Shown here piece after piece: positions 49,849 through 60,632 of a DNA stretch of 64,000 nt; the stretch's first letter is position 1; every line of letters begins with the position of its first letter. The stretch spans positions 6,134,501 through 6,198,500 of the forward strand of contig NC_003280.10 of assembly GCF_000002985.6 (NCBI RefSeq), read 5' to 3'. Origin of the DNA: Caenorhabditis elegans (taxonomy: Eukaryota; Nematoda; Chromadorea; Rhabditida; Rhabditidae). The translations under genes were made by a program, and so were the position numbers. Under the pieces are notes generated by a model that was not told the origin of the DNA, ran no database searches, and saw nothing but the letters and a program-made list of their open reading frames with translations.

Positions 49849-50560
49849 TGGATTTCTTGTTTGTTTTCAGTTTCTGCATACCTTACCCGCTTCATTTATT
49901 TGCTTCAATTTCACTAGACACCTTTTAGAGCTCATACTGGTCCTCGATCCCAATCTGTTTAGCAGTTTTCATTGTCAGGTTTTTGTTTTTTGTCGGTAGT
50001 TTACTTTGTATTCGGTTCAAAACTTTCACCACGACGGTTTATATGTTCAAGTTTTCATTTGAACAATTATAATTTGTGCCCCTCCACCTCTCAATTCACC
50101 CGACAATACATGTATAGATTTGTATTTTCCCTCTTCCTACTTGTACTTAATCGCTCATTCTGCATCAATAAACAATGTATTATATTTTTAAAATTTACGA
50201 CGTTTATGCACCTATATACTAAAAAAAGTTATGCAATTCCGAACTGATTTAAAGTTAAGATTCATCTTCGGTTTAGAATTTAGAAAAATGGAAAGTGTAT
50301 TTGATTAAATTTGATAATTTCCGTTTCATTTTTGTCAGTTTTCCGAAAAGAAAACATACATTTTTATATGTTCATAACAAAACGAAAACCTCTCAAGCTT
50401 CCAAAAATAATCTAATACAGTTCGTACAAGTTCTAACTAAACATTACTCCCTGAAATTATATCTGTGGCCACGTCTGTACTTTTTTGAAAAGTACATTTA
50501 TCGCCATTCGATTCCAAGTCCTGAAAAACCTTTTGAAATATTTTTAAAAGAAAACCTAAA
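49849..50560. other. Downstream region of the BTB gene
   Basis: Holds the BTB gene 3' UTR with AATAAA at 50167-50172. No other feature before the repeat block starts. Confidence 0.5.
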
Positions 50561-50564
50561 TCTT

Positions 50565-50730
50565 CAAAAACTTCCTTTCCAAAAATTTCAAAGTTTAACA
50601 AAATTTAAAATTTCAAGTTTCCAAATTCGAAGAATGAAAAATTTCAAAAATTCCGAAACTTCCAAAATTTCCAAATTCCGGAAATTCCAAAAATGCATAA
50701 AAATGCAAAAATCTTTACAATTACAGAAAA
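50565..50730. repeat. Degenerate TTCCAAAATTT-type minisatellite, left flank of the 7-bp array
   Basis: Repeated variants of AAATTTCCAAAATTCC and AATTTCAAA, imperfect, with the C-rich strand on plus. It lies immediately left of the heptamer array and is complementary in type to the right-hand flank. Confidence 0.7.
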
Positions 50731-50781
50731 CTTTAAAAAAAATGAGTTCAACTCTCCACCAAAAAACAGAACGGGAAGATG

Positions 50782-51982
50782 ACGCTATACGCTATACGCT
50801 ATACGCTATACGCTATACGCTATACGCTATACGCTATACGCTATACGCTATACGCTATACGCTATACGCTATACGCTATACGCTATACGCTATACGCTAT
50901 ACGCTATACGCTATACGCTATACGCTATACGCTATACGCTATACGCTATACGCTATACGCTATACGCTATACGCTATACGCTATACGCTATACGCTATAC
51001 GCTATACGCTATACGCTATACGCTATACGCTATACGCTATACGCTATACGCTATACGCTATACGCTATACGCTATACGCTATACGCTATACGCTATACGC
51101 TATACGCTATACGCTATACGCTATACGCTATACGCTATACGCTATACGCTATACGCTATACGCTATACGCTATACGCTATACGCTATACGCTATACGCTA
51201 TACGCTATACGCTATACGCTATACGCTATACGCTATACGCTATACGCTATACGCTATACGCTATACGCTATACGCTATACGCTATACGCTATACGCTATA
51301 CGCTATACGCTATACGCTATACGCTATACGCTATACGCTATACGCTATACGCTATACGCTATACGCTATACGCTATACGCTATACGCTATACGCTATACG
51401 CTATACGCTATACGCTATACGCTATACGCTATACGCTATACGCTATACGCTATACGCTATACGCTATACGCTATACGCTATACGCTATACGCTATACGCT
51501 ATACGCTATACGCTATACGCTATACGCTATACGCTATACGCTATACGCTATACGCTATACGCTATACGCTATACGCTATACGCTATACGCTATACGCTAT
51601 ACGCTATACGCTATACGCTATACGCTATACGCTATACGCTATACGCTATACGCTATACGCTATACGCTATACGCTATACGCTATACGCTATACGCTATAC
51701 GCTATACGCTATACGCTATACGCTATACGCTATACGCTATACGCTATACGCTATACGCTATACGCTATACGCTATACGCTATACGCTATACGCTATACGC
51801 TATACGCTATACGCTATACGCTATACGCTATACGCTATACGCTATACGCTATACGCTATACGCTATACGCTATACGCTATACGCTATACGCTATACGCTA
51901 TACGCTATACGCTATACGCTATACGCTATACGCTATACGCTATACGCTATACGCTATACGCTATACGCTATACGCTATACGC
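50782..51982. repeat. Tandem array of the heptamer ACGCTAT, about 171 copies
   Basis: From 50782 to 51982 the sequence is ACGCTAT repeated head to tail, 1201 bp, with no interruption that I could see. Since 7 is not a multiple of 3, all three plus-strand frames are open and encode the same heptapeptide cycle (YAIRYTL); minus-strand frames contain TAG in every period. The long open frames across it are a by-product and not a gene. The unit is unrelated to the nematode telomere repeat TTAGGC. Confidence 0.97.
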
Positions 51983-51984
51983 AT

Positions 51985-52165
51985 GTTTTGGAATTTTTTG
52001 GATGTTTTGGAATTTTGGAATTTTGGAATTTTTGGAATTTTTAGAATTTTTGGAATTTTTAGAATTTTTGGATGTTTTGGAATTTTAGAATTTTTGGAAT
52101 CTTTGGAATTTTTGGAATTTCGGAATGTGGAATTTTTGGATGTTTTGGAATTTTGGAACTTTTAA
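51985..52165. repeat. GGAATTTTT-type minisatellite, right flank of the 7-bp array
   Basis: Imperfect tandem copies of TTTTGGAATTTTGGAATTT with occasional TTTTTGGATG. It starts right after the last heptamer and is in reverse-complement orientation to the left flank. Confidence 0.85.
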
Positions 52166-52285
52166 AACATTATTTTGTTATTATTTTATTTTATTATTAT
52201 TTTTTATTATATTTATTATTTTTTATTATTATTATTATTATTATTTTATTATTATTATTTTTTTTTTTTTATTGTTATTATTAAC
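52166..52285. repeat. TTA/TTTTA low-complexity tract
   Basis: Almost pure T and A, mainly TTATTATTATT and TTTTATT. Likely slippage product adjoining the minisatellites. Confidence 0.9.
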
Positions 52286-52569
52286 TGAAATTTCGAAGCA
52301 TCCAAAATTCCGAAAGTTGTTGTCACTAAGTTGTCACGAAGTTGTCACGAAATTTTGAAATTTTTGGAATTTTCGGACGTTTTCAGAAAAAAAATCGAGC
52401 AGAACCGGAAAAAAGGCATGAAAAGCCATCCAAGCAAGGAAATCCAAGCAAATTCGTTAAATTTATTACATTACATTTAAAACATTTACATTTACATTTA
52501 AAAAAATCATCAAAATAGAAAAAAGAAAATAATTAGAAGAAAATAATTATAATTAGAATTAGATTTCTT

Positions 52570-53440
52570 CCATCCCACCACGCCACCACCACACCACGTG
52601 CCATCCCGATCGTCGTCGTCCATCCATCCTGATCCATCCAAGTATTCGATCTTGACATCTGTAAAAAGTAAAAAGTAACTAAAATGCAAATGTCTCTTAC
52701 CAATTTAACTTCAAACTATATTATCTTTCCATCCTGATCGTCCCGATCCATCCATCCATCCAATCCACCCAATCGTTGTGTCGTCGTCGTCGTTGTCTTG
52801 TCCATCCATCCAGCCACTTCAAGTGATGTTCTGTACCGTTAGAACTGTGCAACATCACCCATTACAATATACCTATGTGGCAAGAACCGTCCGATAAGCC
52901 CTCCTCTGTTTGACGCTATTTCCAGTCTCCTTGTTCTTATTTTCGCAGGAGTTCGCATTTCCCATTGAGAGATTAATCGGTTTCACTACCTCTGAGTACG
53001 GTACAAGATTTGTTTGTTTCCAAACAAATCAACTCAGGGAGTAGTAGTGAAACCGAAAATGCAGCCATTGCCTGTTACTTTTGAACCCGGTTCAGAAACT
53101 GGACAGTGACAGATTCATGCGAACCAGTTCAGTTCAAGCCAGGTATATGCAATGGGGACGCTACACTCACAAGAAGGAGCATTCGTCCACCCTCCGTCGT
53201 CGTCGTCGTCGTCTCGTCCCGATCCATCCCGATCCATTCCCGATCCATCCCGATCTATCCCGACCCATCCCGAACCATCCCGATCGTTCTGACCCTCCCA
53301 TCCATTGCACAGAGTTTTGTTCCATCACATCATCTGTAAAAATGTTGGTTTAGATGAAGCGTCGAAATAATCCCTTACAAACTTGGATTTTCTCTTTCAA
53401 TTGTTCCATCCATCCATCCTTTCCTACCATCGTCGTTTGA
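52570..53440. repeat. CCATCC / CGATCCATCC / CGTCGTCGTC repeat cluster
   Basis: Three blocks (about 52570-52640, 52728-52812, 53190-53290) of CCATCC and TCCCGATCC units with CGTCGTCGTC runs. They alternate with a recurring spacer that begins TCTGTAAAA. The strand asymmetry (C-rich plus) is strong. No coding interpretation: open frames 53081-53353 and 53106-53339 are simply read through the repeat. Confidence 0.8.
52978..53055. other. Imperfect 78-nt hairpin, miRNA-precursor size
   Basis: CGGTTTCACTAC (52978-52989) pairs with GTAGTGAAACCG (53044-53055), CTGAGT with ACTCAG, and GATTTGTTTG (53007-53016) with CAAACAAATC (53021-53030) across a TTTC loop: 28 paired positions with internal loops. 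It sits inside the repeat cluster. It could be a foldback remnant; expression is unknown. Confidence 0.4.
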
Positions 53441-55211
53441 TTGAGGTCTGTAAAAGATACATTTTAGTTGAAGCTAAAAAAGAATATTTCTTGAAAGAAA
53501 AGAAAAGAAAGCAGATAGTTTAGCATTGAAAAGTCTATCCGAATCTGACTGACTAATGTGAACTAGTTGATTCAAGCCAGGAAATTGTTATGGAGAGGGG
53601 CAAAACTTTTCAGAGAAGTCAAGAAATCAAGAAAAATCAAGAAACAGCTTTTTCGGTGAATATTAAGGGTCAAAATCAAAAATAAATGCAGTTTTGTTTA
53701 GATGAAGATGTTTTTATTAAAAAGGAAAGGTGTTCATTTTACCATCAGACTTCAAAGCGAGACAGGTGTCATTTGAAAATGTTCCATATGATATTTTTGT
53801 CCCTGCAAAATTATTAGCTGAAAAGTTCTACTCTCATTCACAAAAACTTCGATCTGAAATTTTTTCAGGGTTTCAGTGGTTTTTCACTACTTTGGAAACC
53901 TGTGGAATTTCTCCAAATGCTTTTTGCAAACTTTCAATATTTTCAGAGCGGTTGGATGTAGGTGATCTGGGAATTATGAGAAATCTTAGAAAATGTTTCT
54001 TTTCTTTTTTTTTTTGAAAAAAGTCGGCAAAAATTTTGGACGAGTGGAATGAAGAAAATTTAAGATAATTTTCCAAAAAAATCAAAATTTTCCAAAAATC
54101 TCCCAAAATGTTCATCTACTTCTAACTACACATTGAAAATAATATAAATATCAAGCTAAATTGTTTTAAAAATCAGATTAAAAAAAAATTCGATCTGAAT
54201 GTTGATATAAATCGGGAAATCAATAAGCAATATTTCTTAACGATATGTCAAGAAATCAAGAAATTAAATAATTAGGAGTTAAGAATTAAAAGATACTAAT
54301 GAGGTTAAAGACAAAAAAGGGGAGCAAGATAGAATGAATGACGGAAATTGTTTAGGTGCTCGGATGGGTCACTTTCGCAGAAGAGGTAGGGAAAGGAGAC
54401 AGTCAGGAGACAAGAGACCTCCACAGCCATGCCTTCTAGACGTCACTCTCTTTGAAAACGCCGCCTGCAGGTCGTCTCATCGTCTCATCGAGAGAACAAA
54501 ACCGTCTTTTCTCATAGATGAGCAGGTCCTGCAGTCGGCGTTTACAAACAGAGTGTTCTCTATTAACGTGTGGAGAGACGCAGACAACAAACAGACTTGT
54601 ATCCCTAATTTTTCCAGCATCGCTATGTTGGCCTCTCTCTTTTGTGCATGTTGTTTTGTGCTTCCACGATGGCATCTCCAGTTCATCTCCAGATGTTATC
54701 GCGTATTGTCAAAGAAACTGTATCTTTAAATATGTACCAAGTATGTTTATGTATCAATTGTCTACTAGCATACTTGGTACGTCTTCAATTTCGCCATCTC
54801 CAATCTTTATGACGTTTTTGACATTGGGATTCCTGCCACTTATTGAATTTACGTGACGGAGGTTAACGGGGTTAGACTGAATAATTAATTGCTGTATCAA
54901 CTCATGAGTACTCAACCAAAAAAGTTGGTGCACATCTGTAGTCAAAAAGTGGCTAGATCGCTCATGAAAATTTGGACACATAGGTTTTTTTTTTCGAATT
55001 TGAAATCGAATGCCATTACCAGATTTTTTTTTGGAAAGTACAGGCGTGGCTACATGCATAAACTTGGCGTATAGTATCAGTAAACAATTCATTGAATGTT
55101 TACGAAAAATGAATATGAAAATGAAAACTAACTAACAATGTATTTTTGTACAAATGAAATTTGGACACTGTGTGAAAAATATGTGAGTTTTTGAACCTTT
55201 AGATTAACAAT
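53441..55211. other. Gene-free region between repeat cluster and fkh-8
   Basis: No convincing gene. A segment near 53548-53600 repeats, imperfectly, the one near 53101-53158 (both contain ATTCAAGCCAGG or TTCAAGCCAGG). A short inverted repeat lies at 54734-54780. The open frame 54334-54729 has no splice or composition support. The fkh-8 3' UTR lies at the right end. Confidence 0.4.
54734..54780. repeat. Perfect 12-bp inverted repeat
   Basis: GTACCAAGTATG (54734-54745) and CATACTTGGTAC (54769-54780) are exact reverse complements separated by 23 nt. Confidence 0.85.
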
Positions 55212-56874
55212 TTATAGCAATTTATCCCAGTCATACTCATCATCTGAATCATTGTTAACTGGTTGAAGAGTGGCTGAAAGAACAGAATCTGAGGATGAAT
55301 GACGGCCAGAGTCTGTTCTTGGAGTTGAGACATCACTGTCGCATTCTGCTGGGAATCCATTGTAGACGTAATCTAAATTTTTGGAAATTAAGTTTAAAAA
55401 TAGTTTCTTTTCATTTTAACCTTTCAACTTATCCGTATCAACTTCTTGAAGTTCTTGTTCATCGTGATAATCAAGTCCAGCAGCTTCTAAGCTTATTTTC
55501 AACCAATCGATTTGAGCAGCCTGAAGTTAATAATATACTTTAAGAATTAATTATTGAATTTCCAACACACAAGATCTCTAGAATTTTGCTTCTCAGAACT
55601 GAACTTTTTTTTCACTTACTTGCTTCTTCCCATTGGGGGAAGTGGACTTCTCAAAAATTTGATTGTAGACATCACGGAATGATGAGTTTAGATCATATGA
55701 CTCGAACAAATTCAAATCTCTTATTTCGTGTTCCTGTGAATGAAATAAAATTAAGCTTGCATGAGGGAATGTTTGATAAGATACCGTAAGTTCATGTACA
55801 TTTCCATTAATTTCTGACAGGAATGGATCTTCTGGCGGAGGAGTGAAATTTGGCATGTCTTGTTTATCTGAAAACAATTATTGATATTGTTGATCAGTTA
55901 TAATCTTATGTATTACTATGATATAGATGCTCGTAAATTGGATTTACTCGCACTGGGGATCCTTTGAGAATTCGTGGTTTCTTGGCTGGCGGATCTACAC
56001 AAACCCACCATCCTCCTGTAAAAATGAATTCAATTAAATTAATCATTAAATAATTATCTCACTTCTATCTCCATCAGTCTTCTCAATGCGGCTGAATTGT
56101 TTATTTAATGACAGATTATGGCGAATGGAATTCTGCAATTTCAAACGTAGAATTCCAATATCCGGAATAAGGATTACCTTCCAACTTGAATTCCGGTTTT
56201 CACGATAGAATTGAAAGTTGTGAGCAATGAAAGAGTAGATTTCAGCAAGAGTACATTTTTTATCGGGAGTATCTTCGATAGCTAGACGAATAAGTTGAGA
56301 GTATGAATATGGTGGCTTATCCGCTCCATCAAAAATTCTCCTCCGTTTTCCTTCGTGTGCAGGAGCCACTGGCTGAAATTAGAAAGCAATTATAAAAGAG
56401 CAATAGATCTTTCTAAAAACCAGATGTTGACCTCAGCCACATAAATCTAATTCGAGTTATGACGCTGCAGGTGCCACCCTCACCGAAATTGAATTGTATG
56501 AAATTACCGGCGTAATTTAATTTCAAGGAAGGACGAAAAAGGCCAGGTCATTTAGATTATGTATTCGAAAAATATATGTAAGTGATGTTTGCAACTAAAT
56601 TAAAATTATTAATTCTAAAAATATGAGTAGATTTGCAACAAAACATTCAGAGCATAATTGAAAGAGTTCTCTGATTTTCTATGACATTTCAAATATTTAT
56701 TAAAATTGCCTTTGACGTTTCTGCAGGTACTGTAGGAGATAGGACCAGTGGCGAAACATTCACAGATCCAACAATATTAGGGTTTTCAGGTACTTCGATT
56801 TCTTGTACTGTGTTCAGTCCACCTTTGGCAATGAGCCAGTTCAATTGGCACAAGCTTGAGCTTAGATCTGACAT
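55212..56874 (-). CDS. fkh-8: Forkhead-box transcription factor
   Basis: Inferred minus-strand model, eight exons, 321 residues: 56731-56874, 56178-56372, 56063-56132, 55917-56015, 55785-55867, 55620-55733, 55421-55520, 55212-55372. The winged-helix domain spans about residues 67-150: KPPYSYSQLIRLAIEDTP, LAEIYSFIAHNFQFYR, NSSWK, the recognition helix NSIRHNLSLNKQF, then GWWVCVDPP and a basic wing (AKKPR). The rest is acidic and Ser-rich, ending in DDEYDWDKLL, a possible activation tail. A basic KRRR before the domain can serve nuclear import. The symbol fkh-8 (FoxJ/N-like factor of ciliated sensory neurons) relies on the adjoining 3-O-sulfotransferase being hst-3.1, plus domain resemblance. 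The start ATG follows an acceptor (AATTTCAG). Introns downstream of the domain are only 44-100 nt. Confidence 0.85.
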
Positions 56875-58428
56875 CACAAGTGATTGACCTTCTGAAATTA
56901 AAACTGTGGATCTTAAAAAAGAGGAGAATCGGTGGATGAATGGAGGAATAATTGAGATTGGAAATGCATGAGGTTTGTGAAAATGGAATGAAGAGGAAAA
57001 GAAGAGAAGCGAGGAATGCAGCAAGCAGGTGACACGAAAATCGATGCAGAGCAGGCGGCGTCGTTGGGGCAACCAACAGACTGAACGGCTTCAGGGAAAA
57101 AGAGGAGCGAATGTTAGTCTGTGCATGAATGAGTCATAGAATAAGGAGAAGGTGGGACCAACAAGACAACAAATAAAAAAGAAATAAAAGTAAGTAAAAG
57201 AGCAAACATCGAAACCTCAACGAGATCCACGACAGAGTGATTCAAACGAAACAAGTCTTGGAAAAAATTCTTATTTTTGGGGTGTTGAGAACGAACACAA
57301 AACGTATTCAGGTTTTTCCAGGTATTCTTATTCAGATATGATATTTTTGTAAAACAACATTCATTAGCATGGGAGCCGTAGTAGTTGGGTTACTGTAGCA
57401 CAAGTTTCTGTGATTTTATGACTCGTTGAATAACTTTGAACAATTTCTTAAAGTGATTTATATTCAAAATTTGCCAAAACAAAATCATGATATTTAAAAA
57501 TGGACACGTATGGTTTTCTATTCTAAGAAAAAAACGCATGTTCAGTCTATTAATTTTACAACAAAAGTGAGCTGATTTTTGGTGGAACTCGATTGCACCT
57601 GACATAGTCATCTTTAAATAACTAAAGTTTATTTTAGAATATTGTATTCAGTTTGACTTACTCGAAAAAATAAATAATGAGTATACTATACCATCAACTC
57701 GTTGTTTTTATTTCATACTGCCGGGCCTGAAAAAACATCACTTCTGAGAATATAAATCTAAATTTGGGAAGTTATAGACAACTGCTAGGGGAGAATGCGT
57801 CAGAACCCTTTTGAAAATACGCGCGAGGCGATAATTTCTGGTCAGAAGTGAAACAAGACGGCGGCTGATTGTGTGAGAAAATAGAAAGAAAAGGTGCAAA
57901 ACACGAGAAAGAATACATTCAATGTATTATATCATTCTGAAACTCACTTATATTCATTTGATCATTGATTTCAAATATATGACATAAATCGAAATTGGAA
58001 AACATTTTTAGATTTTTGTGCTGCTGAATAACTGTATGTAGTTTTAGAGCGTTTAGATTACAAATCTATAGCCCGTAAGGAAAACATAAATACCGTATTT
58101 CCTATATTAATCTTGATTCTTGCACTCTACGGGGTAATTAAAAAATATTGTTGCAGAGATTACAGCTGATTAAAAAAATGATTTCAATTGTAATTCAAAT
58201 TTTAGAGATGTGATTCCATTCTGAACAAAAAACGTGATTAAAATGAAATAAATGAATTGAGGGCATTGGGACATGAAAATAAAATGCCATCCGCGTGAAA
58301 CGTCTCATCAGATGAACAACCGGAGTTTTGATTATTTCTGAATAATATTTTGTATCGATTGCCTACGCGAATTTCGAAGGTGAGCGAAGTTTCTAGAACA
58401 TGACAACGTGGAACCAAAATCACTTCAG
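56875..58428. promoter_or_regulatory. Divergent upstream region of fkh-8 and cpb-2
   Basis: The two genes are transcribed away from each other, so both promoters are probably in these 1.5 kb. An acceptor-like CACTTCAG directly precedes the cpb-2 ATG. The overlapping minus-strand frames at 56689-57072 extend fkh-8 exon 1 upstream but cross its acceptor and are not coding. Nothing else recognised. Confidence 0.45.
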
Positions 58429-60632
58429 ATGTCAAAATCAAGGCGCGTGTTTCTCTCAATGCAAGGAGATGATGACTTCTGGGGTAATGGTGATAGATTT
58501 GAAGAACACAAGCTGTCGAAGATGAATCGTCGTAAATGTCGTGGTATGATGGACACTGCAAAAGATGATGTGCTAGATGAACATTTTTTCAAACAAAATA
58601 ACTTGGTCACTCAAGAATTGGAACAGCAAAATGCCAAATCCAATGATATGTTTCGTGAAAGACAGGACTGGAATTCCAGCACTCCATTGGAGAAGATAAA
58701 CTTGGTGGAGAGTGAGGATCCTGTGACGTGTCCGGAGAATACCGAAGCAAAAATTCACTGTTCTGGTGAGTTTCTAGGAACTCAAATTGGTTGTAAAAGT
58801 ATACATTGATCGATATAGTTTTCGCAAAAAACCTTGAGATCCTGCCAGTGGCACAACTGTGAAGTTGTCGCTCTTTTCATCTTGGTGAAAAATTAGTATT
58901 TAAGTTTCTTATTCAGTTGAAAAACTAGTCGTCTCTATTTTCGCCACATGTCCGCTAGATAAATCCACGAAACATCATCGAAGCGCCACAAAAGCCTTGA
59001 AAAATCGTTATGACCTTTTATGCGTGTCACATGTTTACAAAATATGTTTAGATTTTTTAATTATTAATTTCTCTGAAACCATTTACTCAACGAAACATCT
59101 TTTCCAGAAGTCAAAGTTACTGAGAAGATGCCTTTGGAATTAGACGACGAATTCTACAACAACTTTCGGGAATACTTCAGTTCACGTCCGGAGGTCATTT
59201 TCTTGACTAGAAGCATGCACAAGGATGCTGCTGAGAACTATGACAAACAGTTCATTGATTTGTATGAAAAAACTCGGAAAAGGTAGAATATTTTGAATCC
59301 ACGTAGTATTTTAAATGAATTGAATTTTCAGACTGGAACTGCGTTCTAGCCCTCAAATCAATCAGATCTTGAGATGCACATCCAATACAAATGCGACGAG
59401 TTCTGAAATTCAGCTGCGTAACAGACAAGCAGTGATTGTTTCTAATTTTCGAGAACCGGATCGTCGACTCGGAAGATACTCGAAGTATTACTATCATCAC
59501 AATGTTGGACCCGAAGTATACAGTCGGAAAGTTTTTGTTGGTGGATTGCCTTCTTGTGTCAAAGAGAGTAAGTTCAAACTTATTCTGTAAATATTTTATT
59601 TTTTATTAATTTCCAGGTGATATTCTCAACTTCTTCTCTCGATACGGACGCCTGCAAGTTGATTGGCCATCAAAACATTACGAATGCAAGTCTGATTCGG
59701 ATCCTTCATTGTGTAATGAACCAATCAGTTCTTCTTCTTACCAACCGTCGTCTCATCTTGCAATGGTATCTCCACCATTCGGAGAGATTAATCCATTCAT
59801 GAGAAATATGCCAGCTCAATCGGAATCTTCTCAAACGGGTGGATTCGGTAGGATTTCAAGTGGAAGTATCGGAGGATTCTTGAATCCTGGTATGGCTCAA
59901 GTTGCTAGAGGAAATCTTGGATTTGGAAGTACAAAAAGTGATGGAAGTATCAATGGAGATAAGAGACAGCATCACCTTGGATACGTGTTTCTCCTTTTCG
60001 AGAAAGAACGAAGTGTTCGTGATTTGGTTTTGGATTGTTTCGAAGAAGAAGAAGGACTTTTCATCACTTTGGAAAGTTCGACTGATTCAATTCGTGTGCA
60101 GATTCGTCCATGGTTGTTGGCAGATGCTGAGTTCCTTATGGATTTCAATGTTCCCATCAACACAAAACTTGTGGCATTTATTGGTGGTGTTCCGAGACCG
60201 TTGAAAGCAGTCGAGTTGGCTCATTTCTTCGAGCAAACTTATGGGCATGTTGTGTGTGTTGGCATTGATATCGACAATAAATTTAAATATCCACGTGGAT
60301 CCGGACGTGTTGCTTTCTCTGACTACGATGCGTACGTTCAAGCAATCACTGATCGTTATATTGTTCTGGATCATGAGGATATTCACAAGAGGGTATTGAA
60401 TATTCATTAATATTGTTGAGAATCTCATTTAAATTAAGTTCAGGTGGAGATCAAGCCATACTTCTTTCACAACCAATCTTGCGAGGAATGTTCGGGTCGT
60501 TATCATCGTCAACATGCTCCATACTTCTGTCCATCTCTTGAGTGCTTCCAGTACTACTGTGAGCCGTGTTGGCACAAAATGCATTCGCATCCAAGTCGTT
60601 TCCATCACATGCCAGTTGTCAAGGGAGTCTGA
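58429..60632 (+). CDS. cpb-2: CPEB-family cytoplasmic polyadenylation element-binding protein
   Basis: Inferred five-exon model, 570 residues: 58429-58765, 59108-59282, 59332-59567, 59617-60392, 60444-60632. The N-terminal 230 residues are polar and unstructured. RRM1 begins with SRKVFVGGLPSCVKESDIL near residue 236 and resumes with GYVFLLFEKERSVRDL near 371, after an insertion of about 94 residues. RRM2 has KLVAFIGGVPRPLKAVELA near 434 and a YPRGSGRVAFSDYDAY segment. The last 62 residues are the CPEB ZZ zinc-binding domain (CEEC, CPSLEC, YYCEPCWHKMHSH, FHH). CPEB proteins bind U-rich elements in 3' UTRs and control poly(A) length and translation, in worms chiefly in the germ line. cpb-2 is chosen over cpb-1, cpb-3 and fog-1 by length and by the RBMX2 and LEPROT neighbours as I remember them. 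AATAAA at 60649-60654 and 60700-60705. Confidence 0.88.

Noticed and set aside
50295-52088. 597-residue open frame with repeated YAIRYTL
   Set aside because: It is the ACGCTAT heptamer array read through. All three forward frames are open for arithmetic reasons and there is no conserved start or domain.
53081-53353. Pro/Ile/Arg-rich open frames across the CCATCC cluster
   Set aside because: Translation of simple repeats; no splice sites or non-repeat coding part.
54334-54729. 131-residue plus-strand frame
   Set aside because: Mixed composition without signal, domain or splice context. Overlapping frames of similar length occur on both strands.
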